A program made the position numbers and the translations under genes. DNA of 23,786 nucleotides from a virus: the IMG/VR virus record IMGVR_UViG_3300020473_000126, positions 1-23,786 of that record; one strand, written 5' to 3'. Of the stretch, positions 19,633-23,786 are shown piece by piece. The notes under the pieces were generated by a model that worked only from the letters and a program-made list of their open reading frames with translations, searched no databases and was not told the DNA's origin. Within the stretch, counting starts at the first letter, position 1, and every line of letters starts with the position of its first letter.

Positions 19633-19659
19633 ATTAAAAACTAAAAAAACTTTTGCCAA
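19633..19659 (-). promoter_or_regulatory. Possible promoter of the minus-strand cluster
   Basis: On the minus strand TTGGCA (19659-19654) is followed after 15 bases by TTTAAT (19638-19633). The -35 is five of six and the -10 five of six, but the spacer is short. It lies in an A/T-rich stretch and upstream of the first gene, overlapping the TCACGAC pair. Weak evidence. Confidence 0.35.
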
Positions 19660-19759
19660 ATTTCGCAGGGTTTTACAAGCTTTTAGTGAAATTATTTTAC
19701 GCTTTGCAGTGTTTTAGCGGGTTACAGCGGGAAAATAAATAATTGCGAAAAGTTGGTTT

Positions 19760-19802
19760 GCTCGCCGCCTCGCGCTTTTTTGGCGTTGCGATTGGCGGGA
19801 GC
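19760..19802. other. Long imperfect hairpin
   Basis: GCTCGCCGCC (19760-19769) pairs with GGCGGGAGC (19794-19802) with one bulged base, and inside it TCGC (19770-19773) pairs with GCGA (19788-19791). It contains a six-T run in the loop. Confidence 0.65.
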
Positions 19803-19855
19803 GTTTCATTTCTTCCCACTTCCGACCACCGGCAAACGCCATGCGCGCGAACCAT

Positions 19856-19909
19856 GCCCCGCAAGCTTGCCCCGCTTCACCGGTTCGCTTGCCCCGCCCC
19901 GCAAGCTTG
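19856..19909. repeat. 14-bp direct repeat with internal palindrome
   Basis: GCCCCGCAAGCTTG occurs at 19856-19869 and 19896-19909, 40 bp apart. An overlapping unit GCTTGCCCCGC occurs at 19865-19875 and 19887-19897. GCAAGCTTGC is itself a palindrome. Confidence 0.8.
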
Positions 19910-19931
19910 GCAATCGTTGCCGGCTCGTATG

Positions 19932-19944
19932 GTCAATAGTTGAC
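19932..19944. promoter_or_regulatory. Operator-like palindrome GTCAA-TAG-TTGAC
   Basis: A perfect 5-bp inverted repeat around a 3-base centre, in the non-coding control region. Each arm also reads as a partial -35 box (TTGAC) on one strand. It may be a repressor site; no protein is assigned. Confidence 0.4.
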
Positions 19945-20091
19945 TGATTACGCTACACTGACGATTGCAAGAGGCGAGCACCGCATAAACAGTAGAAACC
20001 TTGCTTCGCGCAACAGTGATTATGTCTAATTGTCCCAAATCCTCACCCACGTTTCGCGCTTAAAAACCCGCACGATTGCGCGACTGGTGAA

Positions 20092-20164
20092 GCGGGGGGG
20101 CGGGGGCGCACCTGGCTGCGCGCTTTTTTCCTATAATTAATCGCACCCCCCCGCAGTTTTTTTT
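20092..20164 (+). terminator. G7/C7 hairpin with T8 tail
   Basis: GCGGGGGGG (20092-20100) is complementary to CCCCCCCGC (20146-20154), which is followed by AG and eight T residues (20157-20164). The intervening 45 bases include the smaller terminator-like hairpin at 20106-20129. Oriented to stop plus-strand transcription. Confidence 0.5.
20106..20129 (+). terminator. Terminator-like hairpin with T6
   Basis: GCGCA (20106-20110) pairs with TGCGC (20117-20121) around CCTGGC, followed by GC and six T residues. There is no plus-strand gene upstream for over 5 kb, so its transcript is unknown. Confidence 0.5.
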
Positions 20165-20224
20165 GCAATACGCCGCCCAGACTGCACTGTGCCTCGCCTG
20201 ACGCTGTCCGTATATCGTGCTATG

Positions 20225-20260
20225 GGTGTAATGGTGCGTAAAGGTGTGCAATGGCGTGCA
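20225..20260. repeat. GGYG short repeats, ~10-bp period
   Basis: GGTG at 20225, 20233 and 20243 and GGCG at 20253 head units GGTGCGTAAA, GGTGTGCAAT and GGCGTGCAGC. The last three are exactly 10 bp apart. They lie just downstream of the minus-strand gene's stop. Confidence 0.5.
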
Positions 20261-20262
20261 GC

Positions 20263-20736
20263 CTACCCTTTATCCTTCTTGGGTGCGTTTTCATCCTGCA
20301 CGGTTTTCATCTTGCCTGTCTTAAGTACTTCACGGACTTGATTGGGTGTCATATCTGAGGAGCCGAGCTTAACGTTTGCGGAAGCGGTAATGGAGGATGG
20401 ACGACCTGATACGGTCATATAGTTATGTATTAGGGTATTGACGGCAAACGCCAGGTGGTGAGCGGGTATATCATCCAATTTGCGATGTAGGGTATCTAGA
20501 GACTCGCTTACCATGACTCCTAATTTGTCTCTTACTTGGTCTAGGAACTCTTGGTCTGTAAGGCCCAAGACTTCCTTCACGAGTTTGTTTGCATCCTTCT
20601 TGAGGATCTTGCCGTCTGCGGCATCGTGCATGATGTTGGTGGCAACTTCTTGGTTCTGAGTTCTGGAGGCTACTTTTGCCGCTGCTTTCATCATTTTGTT
20701 TTTGTTGAGATTTTTTCTAAAGGCTTGTTTTTGCAT
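20263..20736 (-). CDS. Helical protein, possibly terminase-small-subunit-like
   Basis: Start set at 20736 (MQKQAFRKNLNKNKMMKAAA); the longer frame to 21093 is antisense to the divergent genes and rejected. Length 157 residues. The N-terminus is basic; residues 30-85 are helical (KDANKLVKEVLGLTDQEFLD). Residues 86-116 (RKLDDIPAHHLAFAVNTLIH, NYMTVSGRPSSI) resemble the 'DIPxxxLAxAxxxLxDKxxLLxGxPTS' segment common near the C-terminus of phage small-terminase-like and other phage HTH proteins. The C-terminus is Lys-rich. A small terminase role is only a possibility because no large terminase is in view. The ribosome site is weak (AAAGG). Confidence 0.5.
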   Translation of the reverse strand: MQKQAFRKNLNKNKMMKAAAKVASRTQNQEVATNIMHDAADGKILKKDANKLVKEVLGLTDQEFLDQVRDKLGVMVSESLDTLHRKLDDIPAHHLAFAVNTLIHNYMTVSGRPSSITASANVKLGSSDMTPNQVREVLKTGKMKTVQDENAPKKDKG

Positions 20737-20751
20737 ATTATTCTTGCCTTT

Positions 20752-20757
20752 ATTATA
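20752..20757 (-). promoter_or_regulatory. Perfect -10 box upstream of the minus-strand gene
   Basis: The minus strand has TATAAT 16 bases before the ATG at 20736, within the 51-bp divergent gap. No convincing -35 box is seen at 16-18 bases. It may rely on an activator or be chance. Confidence 0.4.
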
Positions 20758-20787
20758 GAAAGCGTCAAAAAGCGACAGAAAACTACG

Positions 20788-21222
20788 ATGAGTCCAGACG
20801 GAGTAAGAGCATATAAATTGTTGATTGAGGCTGACGTAAGCTTGGAACGGTTTGCGGAATTGAGCGGGGTGAAGGTGGGGAGTGTTCGTGCGGCGTTCAG
20901 CAGTGGTCGGTTGAGCAAGGCTATGCGTGGCATCTTGCACGACTTGGCTAATGGCTTGCAGGTGGACAGGATGGTGCAAGAGGCGAAGAAGGAGGAGGAG
21001 CATGAGGAGGAGACCGGAGAGAGGATGGGCAGGGTGTATGCAATTCCGGGCAACAAGTATTTGCGGTTGGTGGAGTTCAAGGACGGCAGTCATGGAAAGT
21101 TTCGCGCCAAGGTGGGTATGTTTGGTGTGGGTAGCGTAGCGCGGTTACGTCGGTTGGAGAGGGGCATGTGGGAAGTTGTGGGTCGTTATGACCGCAGGAG
21201 TCGTTTGCTGGATGAGGGTTAA
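20788..21222 (+). CDS. Possible HTH regulatory protein (144 aa)
   Basis: Start set at ATG 20788 (MSPDGVRAYKLLIEADVSLE); the upstream open frame is antisense to the divergent gene. No clear ribosome site precedes it. Residues 18-55 (SLERFAELSGVKVGSVRAAF, SSGRLSKAMRGILHDL) read as a helix-turn-helix. Then comes an acidic coiled segment (EAKKEEEHEEETGERMG) and a beta-rich C-terminus (NKYLRLVEFKDGSHGKFRAK). As the first gene of the plus-strand operon containing the methyltransferase it may regulate it; inference only. Confidence 0.55.
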   Translation: MSPDGVRAYKLLIEADVSLERFAELSGVKVGSVRAAFSSGRLSKAMRGILHDLANGLQVDRMVQEAKKEEEHEEETGERMGRVYAIPGNKYLRLVEFKDGSHGKFRAKVGMFGVGSVARLRRLERGMWEVVGRYDRRSRLLDEG

Positions 21223-21403
21223 GGTGAAGAACTACGAGGCTACCGGGTTTGAGGGTGGCAAGGTAAAGCCTGACGCAACGATTACTTTGTGGGTTACTCA
21301 GGATTTCAAGCGGCGTTTGCGCATCATGGCGGCAAACGGTGGTGTAAGCGTGAGTGAGTATTTGCGTCAGTTGGCAAAGGCGCAGATGGAGGGTGAGGGG
21401 TGA
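21212..21403 (+). CDS. Ribbon-helix-helix protein (63 aa)
   Basis: ATG 21212 (AGGAG ten bases upstream) overlaps the end of the previous gene; GTG 21224 is an alternative. Residues 28-60 (DATITLWVTQDFKRRLRIMA, GGVSVSEYLRQLAKAQ) have the RHH/CopG pattern: one beta strand, then two helices with S-V-S-E-Y-L-R. These proteins bind DNA as dimers through the strand. Likely a small regulator of this operon or of the divergent gene. It overlaps the next gene by four bases (GTGA). Confidence 0.65.
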   Translation: MRVKVKNYEATGFEGGKVKPDATITLWVTQDFKRRLRIMAANGGVSVSEYLRQLAKAQMEGEG

Positions 21404-21582
21404 ACGTAGGGGAGTTGATTGGCATGTTGTCCTCTTATCCCGAAGAGACTCCCGTGGCTACCTTGGAGGATTGGGGTTGTGGGTACGTATTGCGTGAGTT
21501 GGACGGAATTACGGACACCAGTGAGTTTGAGGAGGATCGCAACCCTCACGTGGTAGTTTTGTCCACGGAGGTTGGGCAGTGA
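21400..21582 (+). CDS. Small acidic hypothetical protein (60 aa)
   Basis: Starts with GTG 21400 overlapping the RHH stop and preceded by GGAGGGTGAGG. The sequence MNVGELIGMLSSYPEETPVA, then ...DWGCGYVLRELDGIT..., fits a short phage orphan pattern of the type LIxxLxxYPPDTPVxxxD..., function unknown. It overlaps the methyltransferase start by four bases. Confidence 0.62.
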   Translation: MNVGELIGMLSSYPEETPVATLEDWGCGYVLRELDGITDTSEFEEDRNPHVVVLSTEVGQ

Positions 21583-23036
21583 AGTTCATCAGTTTATTTG
21601 CCGGAGTGGGAGGATTTGACGAGGGTATGCGCAGGGCGGGTCACGAGTGTGTGGCTATGGTGGAGTGGGACAAGTCCGCTGCTGGTGTATTGGCGTATCG
21701 CTACCCTGGCATACCGTTGTATTGCGACGTGAGTAAAGTTGAGGTGGATGACCTGCCCGACTGTGATTTTTTAACATATGGATTCCCGTGTCAGGATTTG
21801 AGTGTAGCGGGAAAAAGGAAAGGATTGGAAGGTGAGCGAAGTGGATTGTTCTTTGAAGCGTGCAGAATCATCAAAGGGCTTGCAGAGCGAGCTATTTGGG
21901 GAGGAGGAGTTACTGGAGGTCGGTTCATCGCAGTGGCAGAGAATGTCTGCGGACTGCTCTCTGCGGATGATGGTTATGCACTTGCGGGGTGCATCCGAGA
22001 GTTACAGCAGATCGGGGCTGGTGAAATCGGATGGACGGTATTGGACTCGCAATACTTCGGATTGGCGCAAAGGCGGAAGCGCGTGTTCATTGTCTCAGAT
22101 TTTGGAGGTGAATCCTGCGACCAAATACTTGCTATCACGGAAAGCTTGCATGGGAATCCTGCGCCGGAGCGAGAAGCGGGGAAAGGTGCTCCCGCCGGTG
22201 TTGGACAGGGCTTTACGCCAAGTAGCTATGGCGGATACGAGCGAGGGTGTGGAACGCTCCGAAGCGAGGGAGGAGACATAGGAGGTGGTAGTGAGACTTT
22301 GGCGGTAACTCAAGGGGCAGACGTCTACAACGGCGAGGTAACGGGTGACACGGCTGCGACAGTGACCTCTGCCACGGGGATAGCGAATGCGAGTGGCCCG
22401 AAGGTGGTAGAAGGGCCATGCTATTCGCACCACGGGCAGGACTCAAGGGTTAAGGATTGTGGGGAAACTTCCCCTACTTTGCACAGCAAGATGGACAACG
22501 TTTCAGACGTACCGCTAATACGTGATGCGAGTGGGCCGAAGGTGGTAGGCTGGAATGGTGACGTCACCCCAAAATCCTCCGAAGACGTGAGCGTGACTTT
22601 GCGTAGCCAGCAGGGTGGGGAAGGAGTTGGCGTGGCGCACGAAACGGGACAAGGGTATTGGCAGGAGCATCCCCATGCCGGAACACTACGGGCAGAAGGA
22701 GAGAACAGACCCTCTCGCCCAAGTCACGTTATTTGCGAATCCCCGCAGATGAACCCCACCTTGGACATCGTGGATGGTGAGACCGTAGAAGGCATGTGCG
22801 AGATGCGTGGAGCTACTATGGTGAGGCGTTTGACCCCAATGGAGTGTGAACGCTTGCAAGGCTTTGAAGACGGCTGGACGAGCAAGCGCATGGAGTTGGA
22901 GCTAGAAGGCAACGAGTGGAAGCCCACGGGCAAGGTGGAAGAGCAGAAGGACGGCCCACGTTACCGCCAAATGGGCAATGCGGTGAGCGTACCCGTAGCT
23001 GAGTACATTGGGCGCAGAATGGCGGAAGCTGGATGA
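21579..23036 (+). CDS. C5-cytosine DNA methyltransferase
   Basis: This 485-residue protein has all main C5-MTase motifs: I FAGVGGF (7-13), IV GFPCQDLS (68-75, catalytic Cys71), VI ENV (121-123), VIII QRRKRVF (164-170), IX RRLTPMECERLQGF (416-429) and X RQMGNAVSVPV (463-473). It transfers a methyl group from S-adenosylmethionine to cytosine C5. The segment between VIII and IX (171-415) is about 245 residues, long for a target-recognition domain, and holds repeated TLRS/TLRA blocks and two ASGPKVV copies 46 residues apart. The target sequence cannot be read. In phage it usually protects phage DNA from restriction. ATGA overlaps on both sides. Confidence 0.92.
   Translation: MKFISLFAGVGGFDEGMRRAGHECVAMVEWDKSAAGVLAYRYPGIPLYCDVSKVEVDDLPDCDFLTYGFPCQDLSVAGKRKGLEGERSGLFFEACRIIKGLAERAIWGGGVTGGRFIAVAENVCGLLSADDGYALAGCIRELQQIGAGEIGWTVLDSQYFGLAQRRKRVFIVSDFGGESCDQILAITESLHGNPAPEREAGKGAPAGVGQGFTPSSYGGYERGCGTLRSEGGDIGGGSETLAVTQGADVYNGEVTGDTAATVTSATGIANASGPKVVEGPCYSHHGQDSRVKDCGETSPTLHSKMDNVSDVPLIRDASGPKVVGWNGDVTPKSSEDVSVTLRSQQGGEGVGVAHETGQGYWQEHPHAGTLRAEGENRPSRPSHVICESPQMNPTLDIVDGETVEGMCEMRGATMVRRLTPMECERLQGFEDGWTSKRMELELEGNEWKPTGKVEEQKDGPRYRQMGNAVSVPVAEYIGRRMAEAG
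22387..22548 (+). repeat. 24-bp near-exact repeat in the MTase recognition region
   Basis: 22387-22410 and 22525-22548 are identical at 23 of 24 bases and encode ASGPKVV in the same frame, 138 bp (46 residues) apart. Confidence 0.85.
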
Positions 23037-23254
23037 GTGAGCACACGATAGAGGAGAGTCGCCCTGCGGACTATGATTCTTGGAGTGACGGCAAGGGGTT
23101 CACGACCAAGGACTGGAAGAAATTTGAACTGGCGGTAGACAAGTTTTGGTTGAATACGCAATTGGCATACTCTGGTGGAAAAAAGATCCGCACGAACATT
23201 CCGCGAAGGAAGCCGAGCAGAACTTTATTTGATTTGGTATGGAAGCAGAAGTAA
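23033..23254 (+). CDS. Small hypothetical protein (73 aa)
   Basis: MSEHTIEESRPADYDSWSDG starts in an ATGA overlap with the methyltransferase stop. It is acidic at the start and basic at the end (GGKKIRTNIPRRKPSRTLFD). Charged helical middle (TKDWKKFELAVDKFWLN). No family recognised. It overlaps the next gene by 16 bases. Confidence 0.55.
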   Translation: MSEHTIEESRPADYDSWSDGKGFTTKDWKKFELAVDKFWLNTQLAYSGGKKIRTNIPRRKPSRTLFDLVWKQK

Positions 23255-23697
23255 AGCAGCGAGACTTCTTGGCGGATTTGCGTAACAGTTACTCTAGCGT
23301 GCTCATAGCTGCTGAGTATTGGCGCAAGCGCAAGTACCGTGTGACTTTGCAGCCCAATGAGGAATGCCCACCCGGCGGTGACTGGAAGGATTATACGGAT
23401 GACTGCGACTTGACTTTGAGCATTCCCATAGAAGTAAAGCAGAGCAGCAAAGCATGGTGTGGAGCGTTTGATTATCCATTTGCCCAAGTTCGGGTGATGG
23501 CGAAGCACGCATGGGACAATAAAGACCCGAAGCCGCATTTGGTAATGATCATGGATGCGAAAGCTCAAGCGGCGGTCATCGTGCCTGGTAGTAGTTTTCC
23601 GACTTGGGTGGAGCGCTACCAGACGGACTCCAGAGACGGCAGGAGTCAGTGGGTATATGATTGCAGCAAGCGAAAATGCGAGTGGGTGACTTTATGA
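23239..23697 (+). CDS. PD-(D/E)XK nuclease-like protein (152 aa)
   Basis: MEAEVKQRDFLADLRNSYSS is followed by a helix with Glu26 (LIAAEYWRKRKYRV) and then DDCDLTLSIPIEVKQSSKAW, where Asp57 and the E-V-K at 65-67 fit the PD-(D/E)XK core (D-x7-EVK). Residues 99-118 (PHLVMIMDAKAQAAVIVPGS) look like the next strands. The family includes restriction endonucleases, resolvases and phage nucleases. It lies in the same operon as the methyltransferase, separated by one small gene. The assignment rests on one motif, so structural prediction is needed; activity is not shown. Confidence 0.55.
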   Translation: MEAEVKQRDFLADLRNSYSSVLIAAEYWRKRKYRVTLQPNEECPPGGDWKDYTDDCDLTLSIPIEVKQSSKAWCGAFDYPFAQVRVMAKHAWDNKDPKPHLVMIMDAKAQAAVIVPGSSFPTWVERYQTDSRDGRSQWVYDCSKRKCEWVTL

Positions 23698-23786
23698 ATG
23701 CCGAAGGTCAGTGCGCTAGGGAGTTGAAGGCAATCATGGAGCGTTGGCTGGAGGAGAGCGATTTGGACGTTGATGAGATTGTAGAG
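23694..23786 (+). CDS. Hypothetical protein, 3' truncated by the window
   Basis: ATG 23694 overlaps the previous stop (ATGA) and the frame is open for 31 codons to the end: MNAEGQCARELKAIMERWLE and an acidic run (ESDLDVDEIVE). Helical start; too short to assign. It continues beyond the window. Confidence 0.5.
   Translation, partial: MNAEGQCARELKAIMERWLEESDLDVDEIVE

Larger units (their letters stand above)
19604..20262. other. 659-bp non-coding control region
   Basis: No convincing gene is visible. The left end (19633-19745) is A/T-rich with repeated TTTTA blocks. The middle (19760-19910) is G/C-rich with a long hairpin and a 14-bp repeat. A GTCAA-TAG-TTGAC palindrome lies at 19932-19944. 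The right end (20092-20164) has two plus-strand terminator-like structures. GGTG-type short repeats follow at 20225-20256. Two overlapping open frames at 19743-19947 are judged spurious. Confidence 0.7.

Noticed and set aside
19743-19947. Two overlapping open frames in the non-coding region (66 and 64 residues).
   Set aside because: They lie in different frames over G/C-rich repeats, have no ribosome site and no natural-looking sequence.
20132-20137. TATAAT on the plus strand, a perfect -10 box.
   Set aside because: No -35 box at a suitable distance; it lies in the loop of a terminator-like structure.
20551-20787. Upstream extension of the plus-strand HTH-like gene.
   Set aside because: It is antisense to the minus-strand gene; the internal ATG 20788 begins the natural-looking protein.
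20737-21093. Upstream extension of the minus-strand gene to 276 residues.
   Set aside because: The extension is antisense to the HTH-like gene, low-complexity, and the ATG at 20736 gives a normal product.
1-23786. CRISPR arrays, tRNA genes, insertion sequences and integrase/att sites.
   Set aside because: None seen: no regularly spaced palindromic repeats with unique spacers, no T-loop/acceptor pattern, no transposase or integrase motifs.

Overview
The window is a contiguous piece of a tailed double-stranded DNA phage genome. It carries virion genes, a phage replication and recombination module, and long runs of tightly packed small genes with ATGA-type overlaps; there are no tRNA, rRNA or bacterial housekeeping genes. 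A tail-hub-like protein followed by three large repeat-rich or coiled-coil internal-virion (ejection) type proteins suggests short-tailed (podovirus-like) morphology. No integrase, repressor or att site is visible. The host cannot be identified from the sequence.

Region 1 (1-9404, + strand) is the end of the late module. It holds a 5'-truncated tail hub/nozzle-like protein, a small virion-like protein, a GNAT-like protein, a 1202-residue repeat protein (DUF4214-like segment, 17-residue repeats, eight 33-residue repeats and a C-terminal CWVAREVYG module), a 456-residue coiled-coil protein and an 887-residue ejection-type protein. It closes with a hairpin and a strong intrinsic terminator (9448-9519).

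Region 2 (9566-14764, + strand) is replication and recombination. In order it has a helix-turn-helix gene split over two frames, an SSB-like protein, a RecE/PDDEXK exonuclease fused to a C-terminal HTH, small ORFs, a RusA-type resolvase, two unknown proteins, a helicase-loader/initiator-like protein and a DnaB-type helicase. Inside the initiator-like gene are four GCCGCT repeats at an exact 11-bp period followed by an almost pure A/T tract, arranged like the lambda origin inside gene O.

Region 3 (15050-19603, - strand) is a convergent cluster of about fifteen small, mostly acidic, mostly unrecognised genes. One resembles the YunG family (Cys/His/Asp) and one a widespread phage orphan family ending in a CDHxGE motif. 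The cluster ends at a minus-strand intrinsic terminator (14985-15025). A short motif, GTCGTGA/TCACGAC, recurs in the gene leaders and in the loops of both strong terminators.

Region 4 (19604-20262) is a 659-bp non-coding region rich in hairpins, short repeats and two plus-strand terminator-like structures with no plus-strand gene upstream. Region 5 (20263-23786) has one minus-strand gene, possibly small-terminase-like. Divergent from it is a plus-strand operon: a possible HTH protein, a ribbon-helix-helix protein, a small acidic protein, a C5-cytosine methyltransferase with a long repeat-containing target-recognition region, a small unknown protein, a PD-(D/E)XK-like protein, and a gene running off the window end.
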